Source: Mesorhizobium sp. ES1-4 (GTDB taxonomy: Bacteria; Pseudomonadota; Alphaproteobacteria; Rhizobiales; Rhizobiaceae). From it: a DNA stretch of 64,000 bases. Positions within the stretch are counted from its first letter, which is position 1. Every line of letters starts with the position of its first letter. Where the stretch lies: assembly GCF_020164745.1 (NCBI RefSeq), contig NZ_JAIUGV010000005.1, forward strand, positions 1 through 64,000, read 5' to 3'. This document shows positions 27,649 to 37,147 of this stretch, in pieces. The position numbers and the translations under genes are program-made. A model generated the notes under the pieces. The model did not search any database, was not told the origin of the DNA, and saw nothing but the letters and a program-made list of their open reading frames with translations.

Positions 27649-28500
27649 TCATTGCTTGCGGGCCTCGGGCGATGGCGCTTCCGGTGGGGGCAGCGGAATG
27701 GAAATGCCCTCGCTGTCGAAAGCCTGCTTGGCGCGTTTGGTCATGTCGATATTCGTGGAGAAGTAGTCGGCCGCCGAGGTCCAGTAGCGCAAGGTGAGCG
27801 AAACGCTGGTGTCGCCGAGGCTGGCCACGAAGGCGATCGGCGCCGGTTCGCGACGGATGCGCTTCTCGGCACGGGCAATGGCAAGCAAGGTCTTCTGCGC
27901 GCCGTCGATGTCGTTCCACGAACCGATGCTGAGCGTGATGTCAGTGCGGCGCACGCCGTTGCGCGAAAAATTGCGCACCGGCTGGTTCCATAGTGTCGAG
28001 TTGGGCGCCAGGATGTAGACGCCGTCGGCGGTCCTGAGCTTCGTGGCAAAGAGGCCGATTTCCTCGATCGAACCTGATATGGAACCGACCTCGACGGATT
28101 CGCCGATGCGGAACGGCCGCAGCGCCAGAAGCATGATGCCGGCGGCGATGTTCTGCAACGTGCCTTGCAGCGCCAGCCCGATGGCGAGGCCGATGGCGCC
28201 GATCGCGGCGATGATCGAGGCGGTCTGCACGCCGAACTGGCCGAGCACCATGATGACGACGAGAATCAGGATGGCGTAGCGGACGATCTTCGAAAAGAAA
28301 TGCCGCAATGTCTGGTCGAAACCGTGGATGTGGCCGAGGCCGGCAAAGATCGAACGCTCCGCGAGACCGGCGACGATGTAGCCGACCACCAGAAGGATGA
28401 TGGCGCCGATGGCCGACAAGGAATAGGAGACGATCAGCGTGCTGAGCTGCGCGAGGCCCGCCTGGACGGTGAGGAGCGTGTTTTGCGGATCGATCGGCAT
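27649..28500 (-). CDS. Small-conductance mechanosensitive channel (MscS family)
   Basis: Osmotic-pressure relief channel of the inner membrane. The 283-residue protein has three predicted helices. The pore-lining third helix carries the Gly/Ala pattern of MscS (GAIGLAIGLALQGTLQNIAAG), followed by the beta domain (RPFRIGESVEVG) and the C-terminal alpha/beta domain. The tail is Pro-rich. It is convergent with the MFS gene. Confidence 0.93.
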   Translation of the reverse strand: MPIDPQNTLLTVQAGLAQLSTLIVSYSLSAIGAIILLVVGYIVAGLAERSIFAGLGHIHGFDQTLRHFFSKIVRYAILILVVIMVLGQFGVQTASIIAAIGAIGLAIGLALQGTLQNIAAGIMLLALRPFRIGESVEVGSISGSIEEIGLFATKLRTADGVYILAPNSTLWNQPVRNFSRNGVRRTDITLSIGSWNDIDGAQKTLLAIARAEKRIRREPAPIAFVASLGDTSVSLTLRYWTSAADYFSTNIDMTKRAKQAFDSEGISIPLPPPEAPSPEARKQ

Positions 28501-28742
28501 GGCGGGATTCCGGTTGGTCGGTCAGCCGATAACCGCCGCGGGACGCGTGGGTTCCGATCTTTTTTTCCTGCCGCATGGAACAACCCGGCAATCAACGAGT
28601 TCGCGTGAGTCTGAGCTCCGTCTTGAAACTGCAACGGAACTCTGCCTATCTAAGTGGTGTCACCCGCTTTCAGGGTGATTTGGTTGTTCTTGCTGCGAAA
28701 GGAAATACACTGAGAACAGCACTGCGGAAGAAGGCCGATATC

Positions 28743-29120
28743 ATGCCTTCGCCGGCCAGGATCAGCGTAGACGACGCCGTGTCCCGTGCCATCAAGACAG
28801 TCCTTGCCAGTCTGGAAGACTCCAAGGCCGAAAACATTGTCTCAATCGACATTCAGGGGAAATCGAGCCTCGGCGACTACATGGTCGTTGCGTCGGGCCG
28901 ATCGCACCGTCATGTCGCGGCTGTCGCCGATCATCTCCTCAAGGCGCTCAAGGATGCCGGCCTCGGCACGGCGCGCGTCGAGGGGCTGTCAGGCGCCGAC
29001 TGGGTCCTGATCGATTCTGGCGATATCATCGTCCATGTCTTCCGCCCCGAAGTCCGCGAGTTCTACAATCTCGAAAAGATGTGGCAGGCGCCGGATCTCG
29101 AGGAAGAGACCCTCCACTGA
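28743..29120 (+). CDS. rsfS: Ribosomal silencing factor RsfS
   Basis: Binds L14 and blocks subunit joining in starvation. The 125-residue protein has the family core ENIVSIDIQGKSSLGDYMVV and ends with the DUF143 pattern (DSGDIIVHVFRPEVREFYNLEKMW). GGAAGAAGG lies 8 bp before the ATG at 28743, which supports this start over in-frame ATGs further upstream. It pairs with rlmH downstream. Confidence 0.93.
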   Translation: MPSPARISVDDAVSRAIKTVLASLEDSKAENIVSIDIQGKSSLGDYMVVASGRSHRHVAAVADHLLKALKDAGLGTARVEGLSGADWVLIDSGDIIVHVFRPEVREFYNLEKMWQAPDLEEETLH

Positions 29121-29133
29121 GCCGATTTTATCT

Positions 29134-29182
29134 TGATGCATGTCGTTGGCCAAAACCGGTTCCCGCCTGGTGACATGCATTA
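29134..29182. repeat. Palindromic intergenic repeat (family 1), copy 1
   Basis: TTGATGCATGTCG at the left and GACATGCATTA at the right form an inverted pair about 49 bp long overall, with CAAAACCGG in the interior. A second copy lies at 38442-38494. It sits in the 81-bp gap between rsfS and rlmH and can fold as a hairpin. Confidence 0.8.
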
Positions 29183-29201
29183 GCGGCTCATAGAGGCGAG
29201 G

Positions 29202-29684
29202 ATGAAGATTTCAGTTCATGCCGTGGGCCGAATGAAATCCGGCCCCGAGCGGGAGTTGGCCGATCGCTATTTCGAGCGCTTCGCCAAGAGCGGGCCCGCG
29301 GTGGGGCTCGAATTCGCCGGGATAACCGAGATCGCCGAGGGGCGCGCGCAAAGCGCCACCGAGCGCCAGCGCGACGAAGGCTCGCGGCTCCAGGGGCAGC
29401 TGCAGCCAGGCACGGCCCTGATCCTGCTCGACGAAAGAGGCAAGAGCCTGTCCTCACAGGATTTCGCCGGCCGTATCGGACAGTTGCGCGATGGTGGACG
29501 CAAGGCGCTGGTGCTCGCCATTGGCGGCGCCGACGGCCACGATCCGACACTGCGCGACCACGCCGAACTGGTGATGTCGTTCGGGGCGCTCACCTGGCCG
29601 CATCAACTGGTGCGTGTGATGCTGGGTGAACAACTCTACAGGGTGGCGACGATCCTGTCGGGCCATCCCTATCACAGATGCTGA
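29202..29684 (+). CDS. rlmH: 23S rRNA pseudouridine-1915 N3-methyltransferase RlmH
   Basis: SPOUT-class methyltransferase acting on helix 69 of 23S rRNA in the 70S ribosome. The 160-residue protein shows LDERGKSLSSQDFA, the SAM-binding knot motif LVLAIGGADGHD and the C-terminal PHQLVRVMLGEQLYRVATILSGHPYHR, which is diagnostic. Confidence 0.97.
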   Translation: MKISVHAVGRMKSGPERELADRYFERFAKSGPAVGLEFAGITEIAEGRAQSATERQRDEGSRLQGQLQPGTALILLDERGKSLSSQDFAGRIGQLRDGGRKALVLAIGGADGHDPTLRDHAELVMSFGALTWPHQLVRVMLGEQLYRVATILSGHPYHRC

Positions 29685-29838
29685 AACCCGCTGGTCGCAC
29701 CGAATTTGGCCCCAATGCCACGTAAGATTCGCCGTGGGGCTGCTTTTGCTTTGCAACCCGTTATTGCGACCCCCTTGGGCGACGGGCGCTAACATGGCTG
29801 ATGATTCGTTAACGAGCCGCGGATAGAATCGATCGCGG

Positions 29839-31188
29839 ATGTCTGAAGGCTGGAAATCGACGACGAGCTCATCGACTGGGGGCTCCTGGCGCGCGCGCTG
29901 CGGCATCGCGGCGGCGGTGGTGCTTGTGTCGCTGCATGCGGTGCGGGCAGAGAACACGCTCGACACGGCGCCCGATCCGGATCAGAGCCGCGCCGAATAC
30001 GAGCAGGTTTCCAAGCAAATAACGCTGTCGTCGGAACGGCTGGCGAAGCTCGCCGCCGAAATCGCCTCGGTCAAGAAGGATCACGCCTCGATCACCGCCG
30101 CGCTGATCCAGTCGGCGATGACCGAGCAGAAACTTGGCCAGGACATCGAGGATATTGGCGCCAAGCTGGAAGGGCTGAAGGGCCAGCAACAGAAGATACG
30201 CGCTTCGCTGGCCGCGCGGCGCGACGTGCTGGCCGAAGTGCTGGGCGCCCTGCAGCGCATGGGACTCAATCCGCCGCCGGCGATCCTTGTCAAGCCGGAG
30301 GACGCGCTGTCGTCGGTGCGCAGCGCCATCCTGCTCGGCGCCGTGGTGCCGGAACTGCGCCAGCAGACCGAGAGCCTGCTGGCCGACCTCAAGGAACAGA
30401 CCCGGGTGACAGCCTCGATCGAGGCCGAACGGGCGCGGCTGACGGCAGCGGTCGGCGACCAGACGGCGGAAAAGAAGCGGCTCGGCATGCTGCTGGAAGC
30501 CAAGCAGAAGCTCGAGGCCGACACGCGCGCGCAGATGGCGGCCGAACAGCAGCGGTCCGAGCAGTTGGCGGCCAAGGCCAGCAGCCTTAAGGACCTGATC
30601 GCCTCGCTCGAAGCGCAGGCGGACAAGAACCGCAAGGCCGCGGATGCCGCGAAGGCCGCCGCCGCGGGCCAGGACGGCGGCACCGAAGCCAGTAGCGGCC
30701 AGACGGCATCGCTGCCGGTTCCCGAAGCCAATCGGTTGACCGCGGCGGCGCCTTTCTCGGCACTGCAGGGACAGGTCGCCTTGCCGGTCACCGGCCGCAT
30801 CAAACGCCGGTTCGGCGCCGACGACGGTAACGGCGCCTTGATGCTTGGGGACATGGTTGCGACACAATCGGGAGCCATCGTTACCGCGCCGGCGGATGGG
30901 AATGTGCTTTATGCGGGGCCGTTTCGCTCCTATGGTCAGCTCTTGATCCTCAATGCCGGCGACGGTTATCATGTCGTCTTGGCTGGGATGAGCAGAATCA
31001 GTGTCGCAACTGGCCAGGCAGTGCTCGCAGGAGAGCCGGTCGGCGCGATGGGAGAAGCCCGGGTGGCAAGCACCTCGGTTTCGAAGAATGAAAATGCCAC
31101 GCCGGAACTCTATGTAGAGTTCCGCAAGGATGGAAAACCCGTCGATCCGGCCCCATGGTGGGCGGACCGTTATTCTGGAAGGACGTGA
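29839..31188 (+). CDS. EnvC-like murein hydrolase activator (degenerate LytM)
   Basis: The 449-residue protein has an N-terminal hydrophobic export signal (about 22-37), two long coiled-coil regions (about 45-110 and 180-270) and a C-terminal M23/LytM domain (about 310-440). The metal-binding residues of active M23 peptidases (HxxxD and HxH) are not intact: the first is replaced around MLGDMVAT, and only GYHVVLAGM remains of the second. That matches EnvC, which activates amidases rather than cutting peptidoglycan. The ctpA gene begins 1 bp after its stop, an arrangement common in rhizobia. Confidence 0.85.
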   Translation: MSEGWKSTTSSSTGGSWRARCGIAAAVVLVSLHAVRAENTLDTAPDPDQSRAEYEQVSKQITLSSERLAKLAAEIASVKKDHASITAALIQSAMTEQKLGQDIEDIGAKLEGLKGQQQKIRASLAARRDVLAEVLGALQRMGLNPPPAILVKPEDALSSVRSAILLGAVVPELRQQTESLLADLKEQTRVTASIEAERARLTAAVGDQTAEKKRLGMLLEAKQKLEADTRAQMAAEQQRSEQLAAKASSLKDLIASLEAQADKNRKAADAAKAAAAGQDGGTEASSGQTASLPVPEANRLTAAAPFSALQGQVALPVTGRIKRRFGADDGNGALMLGDMVATQSGAIVTAPADGNVLYAGPFRSYGQLLILNAGDGYHVVLAGMSRISVATGQAVLAGEPVGAMGEARVASTSVSKNENATPELYVEFRKDGKPVDPAPWWADRYSGRT

Positions 31189-31189
31189 A

Positions 31190-32521
31190 ATGATGCGGAA
31201 ACTGTCGCTTCTGTTTGCCGGTGCGCTGATGGGCGCGTCCGCCATGAGCCTTGTCTATGGCGCACCCGGCTCGGCGGCGAACGCCGCAGGGTCGGAGACC
31301 TACAAGCAACTGGCGATCTTCGGCGATATCTTCGAGCGTGTGCGGGCGCAGTATGTGACCCCGCCCGACGACAAGTCGCTGGTCGAGAACGCCATCAACG
31401 GCATGCTTTCCTCGCTCGACCCGCACTCTTCCTACATGAACGCCGAACAGGCGCAGGATATGCGCGTTCAGACCAAGGGCGAGTTCGGCGGCCTCGGCAT
31501 CGAGGTCACCATGGAAAACGACCTGGTCAAGGTGATCACGCCGATCGACGACACACCGGCCGCCAAGGCGGGCGTGCTGGCCGGCGACTACATCGCCAAG
31601 ATCGACGGCGAGGAGGTTCGCGGCCTGACACTGAACGACGCGGTCGACAAGATGCGCGGCCTGGTCAACACGCCGATCAAGCTGACCATCCTGCGCCAGG
31701 GCGCCGACAAGCCGATCGAGCTGACCGTCGTGCGCGACATCATCAAGGTCAAGGCAGTCAAGTTCCGGGTCGAGAACGACATCGGCTACATGAAGATCAC
31801 TTCCTTCACCGAAAAGACCTATGACGACCTCGAGAACGCAATCGACACCATCAAGAAGCAGGTGCCGGACGACAAGCTCAAGGGCTATGTGCTCGACCTG
31901 CGCCTCAATCCGGGTGGTCTGCTCGACCAGGCGGTGAGCGTGTCCGACGCGTTCCTGAAGCGTGGCGAGATCGTGTCGACGCGCGGCCGCGACCCGAAGG
32001 ACGTTACCCGTTTCGACGCCAAGCCCAAGCAGGTCGACGACATCAACGGCAAGCCGATGATCGTGCTTGTCAATGGCGGCTCGGCCAGTGCTTCTGAAAT
32101 CGTCGCCGGCGCGCTGCAGGACCTGCGCCGCGTCACGGTTGTCGGCACGCAGTCCTTCGGCAAGGGTTCGGTGCAGACCATTATTCCGCTCGGCGAGAAT
32201 GGCGCGCTCAGGCTGACGACGGCGCTCTATTACACGCCGTCGGGCAAGTCGATCCAGGGCAAGGGCATCACGCCCGATATCAAGGTAGACCAGCCGTTGC
32301 CGCCGGAACTGCAGGGCAGGGACCTGACGCGCGGTGAATCCGATCTCAAGGGCCATATCAAGGGTGCCGACGAGAGCAAGACCGGCTCCGGCTCCGCGGC
32401 CTATGTGCCGCCGGATCCCAAGGACGACCTGCAGCTCATCTATGCCGAGCAGCTGCTGCGCGGCCAGAAGACCGATCCGGCCTTCCCGCCCAATCCGGAA
32501 AAGGCCGTGCTCAACCAGTAA
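31190..32521 (+). CDS. ctpA: C-terminal processing protease (S41, CtpA)
   Basis: Periplasmic serine-lysine protease. The 443-residue protein has a signal peptide (residues 1-25), a PDZ domain (GEFGGLGIEVTMEND...) and the catalytic S41 domain with Ser in NGGSASASEIVAGAL and Lys in QSFGKGSVQT. GGAAGGACG lies just before the tandem ATG ATG; I use the first. Together with the EnvC-like gene upstream it probably takes part in cell-wall remodelling. A short GC hairpin follows the stop without a U-tract. Confidence 0.94.
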   Translation: MMRKLSLLFAGALMGASAMSLVYGAPGSAANAAGSETYKQLAIFGDIFERVRAQYVTPPDDKSLVENAINGMLSSLDPHSSYMNAEQAQDMRVQTKGEFGGLGIEVTMENDLVKVITPIDDTPAAKAGVLAGDYIAKIDGEEVRGLTLNDAVDKMRGLVNTPIKLTILRQGADKPIELTVVRDIIKVKAVKFRVENDIGYMKITSFTEKTYDDLENAIDTIKKQVPDDKLKGYVLDLRLNPGGLLDQAVSVSDAFLKRGEIVSTRGRDPKDVTRFDAKPKQVDDINGKPMIVLVNGGSASASEIVAGALQDLRRVTVVGTQSFGKGSVQTIIPLGENGALRLTTALYYTPSGKSIQGKGITPDIKVDQPLPPELQGRDLTRGESDLKGHIKGADESKTGSGSAAYVPPDPKDDLQLIYAEQLLRGQKTDPAFPPNPEKAVLNQ

Positions 32522-32688
32522 GGCCGGCAACCGGTCTGGCCGGTTGAAGGAAGCAATGCCATGCTGCCGGGACCGAAAGGTTCCGGCAGTTTGATTCGGG
32601 GGCAGGACCAGGCCTCCAGATACGGCGCCAAGGGCGCCAGGATTGATGAATTCGTGCATGTCTTCCCGAAGGAGATCGCCTTCGGACC

Positions 32689-33888
32689 ATGCACCGGGGA
32701 CAGGGCTTGGCTGATATCGGCAAGGACATCGAACGCCCGCTTGGACAGACTGTCCGGGTGCCGCGTGCGGCCGGCAAGGTCAGCGTGGGCGTGATCGCGG
32801 CGAGCGCGGTCGTGCTGGCCGTGGTCGGCGTCTCGGCGACGATCGCGCTCAGGGAAAAGCCGTTTCGAAAACCGCAGGAAGTCGCCGTTTCGACGCCGAA
32901 GGTGACCGCGGCGGCCGAGCCCGCCGCCTCGCCCCCCGCATTGGCCCCGGCAGCGACGCCAAAGGTGGAGACGCCGGCGAAGACGGGCGGTCCGCAGATC
33001 ATCCATGTGCAGACGGAAGGGGGCGATGGCCCGCCCAGGGCGGCAATCGTCATTCGCGACCCGTCGACCGTCGGCCAGAATCTCAAGATCGCGCATATTC
33101 CCGACAGGGCGCTGATCGAAACCAGTGAGACCGGGCCCCTGCCGATACGCTCCGCCGATGGCCGCCGGCCGTTCGACGTCTATGCGCGGCCATGGTCCGG
33201 CACGCGTGGCGCACGTGTGGCGATCGTCATTGGCGGGCTCGCCGTTTCACAGACCGGCACCCAGGCGGCCATTGCCAAGCTGCCGGCGGAAGTGACGCTG
33301 GCCTTTGCGCCACAGGGCAACAGCATCGGCCGCTGGATGCAGGCCGCCAGGCAGAGCGGGCATGAGATCGTCATGCAGGTGCCGCTCGAACCGTTCGACT
33401 ATCCCAATGTCAACCCCGGCCGCAACACGCTGACGGTTGCGGCCACCCCCGAAGAAAATTTGAAGAACCTGCGCTGGGCGCTGTCGCGGACGACGAACTA
33501 TACCGGCGTCATGAATTATATGGGTGCGCGTTTTTCCTCCGACGCGGCGGCGATGCAGCCGTTCATGGCCGAGCTCGGCAAAAGGGGCCTCGCCTATATC
33601 GACGACGGCTCGTCGGCGCGCAGCCTGGCACCGGACATGGCGCTGAAGGATGGCGTGCCCTTCGTCGCCGGCGACACGGCGATCGACGCGTTGCAGGATC
33701 GCGGCGCCATCCTGAAGAAGCTCGACAGTCTCGAAGCGACGGCGCGTGCCAAGGGCACGGCCGTCGGCATCGGCTCGGCTTTCGACCTGACGGTCGACAC
33801 GGTGTCGTCATGGGTGGCCGAGGCCAAGAAACGCGGCATCGAGATCGTGCCGATCTCGGCGGTGGCCGTGGATCCGCAAAAAGGCTAA
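32689..33888 (+). CDS. Divergent polysaccharide deacetylase family protein (YibQ-like)
   Basis: The 399-residue protein has a short cytoplasmic head, one transmembrane helix at about 30-50, an Ala/Pro-rich linker and a C-terminal domain of the divergent polysaccharide deacetylase family ([40 protein letters not shown]). It follows envC-like and ctpA as it does in many alphaproteobacteria, which suggests a cell-wall role. The start is uncertain: a TTG at 32707 would give [14 protein letters not shown], closer to the family N-terminus. Confidence 0.8.
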   Translation: MHRGQGLADIGKDIERPLGQTVRVPRAAGKVSVGVIAASAVVLAVVGVSATIALREKPFRKPQEVAVSTPKVTAAAEPAASPPALAPAATPKVETPAKTGGPQIIHVQTEGGDGPPRAAIVIRDPSTVGQNLKIAHIPDRALIETSETGPLPIRSADGRRPFDVYARPWSGTRGARVAIVIGGLAVSQTGTQAAIAKLPAEVTLAFAPQGNSIGRWMQAARQSGHEIVMQVPLEPFDYPNVNPGRNTLTVAATPEENLKNLRWALSRTTNYTGVMNYMGARFSSDAAAMQPFMAELGKRGLAYIDDGSSARSLAPDMALKDGVPFVAGDTAIDALQDRGAILKKLDSLEATARAKGTAVGIGSAFDLTVDTVSSWVAEAKKRGIEIVPISAVAVDPQKG

Positions 33889-33928
33889 CAGCCATCTTGA
33901 TAGTAGTTGCACTCCGGCGGGCATCTGG

Positions 33929-34012
33929 CGGCGCGTTCCGCGCTTCCAGTGCTCGCGTACTTTAAGTACGCTCCGCTCCGGTTCTCGAAATCACTCGCCG
34001 CCTGCCTCGCCA
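33929..34012. repeat. Dispersed repeat (family 2), interior copy
   Basis: Carries the interior of the family 2 element (GCTTCC.GTGCTC.CGTACTTTAAGTACGCTCCGCTCCGGTTCTCG in essence), including the small palindrome GTACTTTAAGTAC. Flanks GGCGGCG and CGCCGCC form an outer inverted pair. It lies in the 157-bp gap before rppH. Confidence 0.75.
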
Positions 34013-34045
34013 GAGCGAATTCTCAAAACGGCTGGAACCTCACCT

Positions 34046-34561
34046 ATGGCCAAAAAAGTCGACCGTGAAACGATGCCCTACCGCCCCTGTGTCGGGCTGA
34101 TGATCCTCAATGGCGAGGGCCTGGTCTGGGTCGGGCACCGCATTGCCGAACCCGACAGCGAATTCGCCGGCGCGACGCAGCTCTGGCAGATGCCGCAAGG
34201 TGGCATCGACAAGGGCGAGGAGCCGCTGCAGGCGGCGGAGCGTGAACTCTACGAGGAGACCGGCATGCGCAGTGTCTCGCTGCTGGCCGAGGCGCCGCAT
34301 TGGATCAACTATGATTTACCCGACGAGGTCCTCGGCGTCGCCCTGAAGGGCAAGTATCGCGGCCAGACGCAGAAATGGTTCGCGTTCCGCTTCCATGGCG
34401 ATACCAGCGAAATCCGGATCAATCCGCCGCCGGGCGGCCACACCGCCGAATTCGACACTTGGTCGTGGCGGCCGATGGGGGACCTGCCCGGCCTGATCGT
34501 GCCGTTCAAGCGCAAGGTCTATGAAGACGTGGTGGCGGCGTTCCGGCACCTGGTGCCATAG
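34046..34561 (+). CDS. rppH: RNA pyrophosphohydrolase RppH (Nudix)
   Basis: Removes pyrophosphate from 5'-triphosphate RNA and so starts decay. The 171-residue protein begins [19 protein letters not shown] and has [14 protein letters not shown] running into the Nudix box (REL-x-EE-x-[13 protein letters not shown]). Length and the QKWFAFRF motif are typical for alphaproteobacterial RppH. Confidence 0.96.
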   Translation: MAKKVDRETMPYRPCVGLMILNGEGLVWVGHRIAEPDSEFAGATQLWQMPQGGIDKGEEPLQAAERELYEETGMRSVSLLAEAPHWINYDLPDEVLGVALKGKYRGQTQKWFAFRFHGDTSEIRINPPPGGHTAEFDTWSWRPMGDLPGLIVPFKRKVYEDVVAAFRHLVP

Positions 34562-34647
34562 CCGCGTCGGGCGGGGTTCGGAGGGCCGCTGTTGCCGTGC
34601 CGGCCCGGCAGCCCTATTGATATCCATCCGCTACAAGGAGGGTCGCC

Positions 34648-35787
34648 ATGAACGACGCCCCCACAAGGTCGCTACCCGATGATGCCGCTGCCGTAAGCGA
34701 GGCGGCCGCGGGGGCGGTCCTGACCATCGATCTCGGTGCGATCCGCGAAAACTACCGGCGACTGAAGGCAAGTCTCGGCGGTGTGCGCTGCGCCGGCGTG
34801 GTCAAGGCCGACGGTTACGGTCTCGGCGCGCGTCAGGTGGCACTGGCGCTGGCAAGGGAAGGCTGCGACATCTTCTTCGTCGCCCTGCTGGCCGAAGGCA
34901 TCGCGCTCCGCAAGGCGATAGGGGACGGACCTGAGATCTACGTGCTGAACGGACTGCCGCCGGGCTCCGAGCCGGAAGCGGTCTCGTCCGGTCTTTGCGC
35001 GGTCGTCAACAGTGGCACGCAGTTGAAAGCCTGGCGCGCGGCTGCCCATAGCGTCGGGCGAAGGCTTCCAGCCGCCATCCAGGTCGACAGCGGCATGTCG
35101 CGGCTTGGCATGGCGCCTGCCGAGGTCGAGGCGATTGCTGCTGATGCCGCCGCGTTCGACGGTATCGGCATCAGGTATGTGATGAGCCACCTGGCCTGCG
35201 CCGACGAGCCGCGCCACCCCGCCAATGAACAGCAACGGCTGGCCTTCGAGCGGTTGCGCGCCATGCTGCCAGAGGCGCCCGCCTCGCTCGCCAACTCATC
35301 CGGCATTTTTCTCGGGCCGTCCTACCATTACGATCTCGCAAGGCCGGGGGCGGCGCTCTATGGCATCAATCCGACGCCTGACAAGCCCAATCCGATGCTG
35401 CCTGTCGTGCGGCTGCAGGCCAAGGTGGCGCAGACGCGCAGCGTCGGAAAAGGCGCCGGCATCGGCTATGGCCACACCTACCGCGCGGACGGCCCGCTCG
35501 GCCTGGCGACGATCTCGTTCGGCTATGCGGATGGTTGGCTGCGCCGGTCCGCGTCGGCCGCCTGGTTCGAGGGAACGCGCCTGCCCTTCCTCGGACGCGT
35601 ATCGATGGATTCGATCATTCTCGACATTTCCGCCCTGCCGCCAGGCAGGCTCCGCGAAGGGGATCTCGTCGAACTGCTCGGCCCTTCGCAAAGCGTCGAC
35701 GACGCCGCCGGCCATGCCGGCACCATCGGCTACGAAATCCTGGCCAGTCTCGGCTCGCGATTCCACCGGCACTATCTGCGCGGCTGA
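34648..35787 (+). CDS. alr: Alanine racemase
   Basis: PLP enzyme interconverting L- and D-alanine. The 379-residue protein has the PLP-lysine motif VVKADGYGLGA, the catalytic Tyr region GYGHTYRADGP and LGRVSMDSIILD. GGAGGGT precedes the ATG. Together with dadA 1.4 kb downstream on the same strand it suggests catabolic use of alanine (DadX role), but a biosynthetic role for peptidoglycan cannot be excluded. Confidence 0.95.
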   Translation: MNDAPTRSLPDDAAAVSEAAAGAVLTIDLGAIRENYRRLKASLGGVRCAGVVKADGYGLGARQVALALAREGCDIFFVALLAEGIALRKAIGDGPEIYVLNGLPPGSEPEAVSSGLCAVVNSGTQLKAWRAAAHSVGRRLPAAIQVDSGMSRLGMAPAEVEAIAADAAAFDGIGIRYVMSHLACADEPRHPANEQQRLAFERLRAMLPEAPASLANSSGIFLGPSYHYDLARPGAALYGINPTPDKPNPMLPVVRLQAKVAQTRSVGKGAGIGYGHTYRADGPLGLATISFGYADGWLRRSASAAWFEGTRLPFLGRVSMDSIILDISALPPGRLREGDLVELLGPSQSVDDAAGHAGTIGYEILASLGSRFHRHYLRG

Positions 35788-36062
35788 GCGGTTTGGCCGC
35801 GCTTGACAAGCGGACGTCTGTCGGCAAGGTTCGGGGCATGAGCAACCTCGCTTATATCAGAACCTTGTTCAGGGTCTGCCCGATCGCGGGATCGTAGCCC
35901 CGGCGCGGCCGCCTTCCGGCGTTCGTCCGTACCGGGGCATCCATACATCCACAATCGCCATCAAGCCGCACCGCCTCTCCGCGGTTGCCGGCTTTCATAA
36001 AGCCGCCGTCAGTACGGCGGCAGGCGCGCATCCGTGCGATGCGCCGATCCATGAGGTTTGCC

Positions 36063-36476
36063 ATGCAACATGCAACGGGACTGCGTCGATCCGCCCATCT
36101 AATCAGCGACACCGACCATGACAGGTTGACCAGTCTGGCGAGGACCGTGCTCGACCGCGCACCCGAGATGGCCGAAGAGCTGCTCGCGGAACTGGACCGG
36201 GCGGTGATTGCCGAAGCAGCGGCAATGCCGGCAAGCGTGGTGCGAATGGGGTCTACGGTCACGGTCCGCAGTGAAGGCGGTGACATCAAGCGCATCACGC
36301 TGGTCTATCCCGGCGACGCCGACATTGCCGAAAACCGGATCTCGGTGCTGACGCCGATGGGAACGGCGCTTGTCGGCGTCAGCGTCGGGCAGATGGTGTG
36401 CTGGAGCGGCCGTGGCGGCCGCGAACTGTCGATGACCGTCGAGGCCGTCGATACGCTCGCCGGCGGCGAGCACTGA
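36063..36476 (+). CDS. Rnk-like nucleoside diphosphate kinase regulator (GreA/GreB C-domain), first copy
   Basis: The 137-residue protein has the Rnk layout: a short N-terminal helical part (HLISDTDHDRLTSLA) and a GreA/GreB-type C-terminal FKBP-like domain (GSTVTVRSEGG..., TLVYPGDAD, ENRISVLTPMGTALVG). Rnk proteins bind RNA polymerase and affect NDP kinase levels. GAGG precedes the ATG at 36063. A second, more distant homologue starts 15 bp downstream. The 275-bp gap before it (35788-36062) shows only short inverted repeats. Confidence 0.8.
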   Translation: MQHATGLRRSAHLISDTDHDRLTSLARTVLDRAPEMAEELLAELDRAVIAEAAAMPASVVRMGSTVTVRSEGGDIKRITLVYPGDADIAENRISVLTPMGTALVGVSVGQMVCWSGRGGRELSMTVEAVDTLAGGEH

Positions 36477-36490
36477 TCGTGGAGGGGGTG

Positions 36491-37036
36491 ATGAAAAACA
36501 GGAGCTGCCGCCTGACGACGAAGGACTTCGCCGTCCTGGAAGTGATGCTTGAGCGCCGGCGGGCATTCGCCGATCCGATGGTTCGGATGATCGAAGAGAA
36601 GCTTTCCAGTGCCGGCGTCGTGGCGATCGAGTCGATCGAACCGGATACCGTGACGCTGAACAGCAGAGTGGTGTTCTGCGTCGATGGCGGTGCGGCCGAG
36701 ACGCGCACCCTGGTGCAGAACGAAGTGCGTGGACCGGTCGGCTCCAGCCTGTCGGTGGCAACCAGGCGCGGGTTGTGCCTGCTTGGCATGGCGCAAGGCC
36801 AGACGGCATGGCTCGAGCACCCCGACGGCAGGCGCGAGTCGATCCGGATCAAGGCGGTGCTCTATCAGCCGGAAGCCGCGCGGCGGGCAGCCCGGGAAAA
36901 AGCCGCCGCTGGCGGACCGCGGCCGCACGGGCTGACCCTCGTCTACAGCGCCGGCGCTTCGATCCGGCCTCTTGGCGAGACGGCGGGAATGCGGCAGACA
37001 GAGATAGATGACGATCCCGGTCCGTCGGCGGCGTGA
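36491..37036 (+). CDS. Rnk-like protein, second copy
   Basis: The 181-residue protein aligns in pattern with the preceding gene: LTTKDFAVLEVMLERR, IEPDTVTLNSRVVFCVDGG and SLSVATRRGLCLLGMAQGQTA correspond to the Rnk helical part and the GreA-like domain. It has an extra Ala/Gly-rich, probably disordered, C-terminal region of about 45 residues. A strong GGAGGGGG precedes the ATG. It is probably co-transcribed with the first copy as a diverged tandem duplication. Confidence 0.7.
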   Translation: MKNRSCRLTTKDFAVLEVMLERRRAFADPMVRMIEEKLSSAGVVAIESIEPDTVTLNSRVVFCVDGGAAETRTLVQNEVRGPVGSSLSVATRRGLCLLGMAQGQTAWLEHPDGRRESIRIKAVLYQPEAARRAAREKAAAGGPRPHGLTLVYSAGASIRPLGETAGMRQTEIDDDPGPSAA

Positions 37037-37147
37037 ACATCGCGCATGGTCGGAGATCGGAATCGATTTTCGGTGGGGATCGTGCGCAAATCGCGGATGC
37101 GGCCGTGTCCATCGGTGTGCCGAAGGACAGGGCGTAAGGAGTGAACG

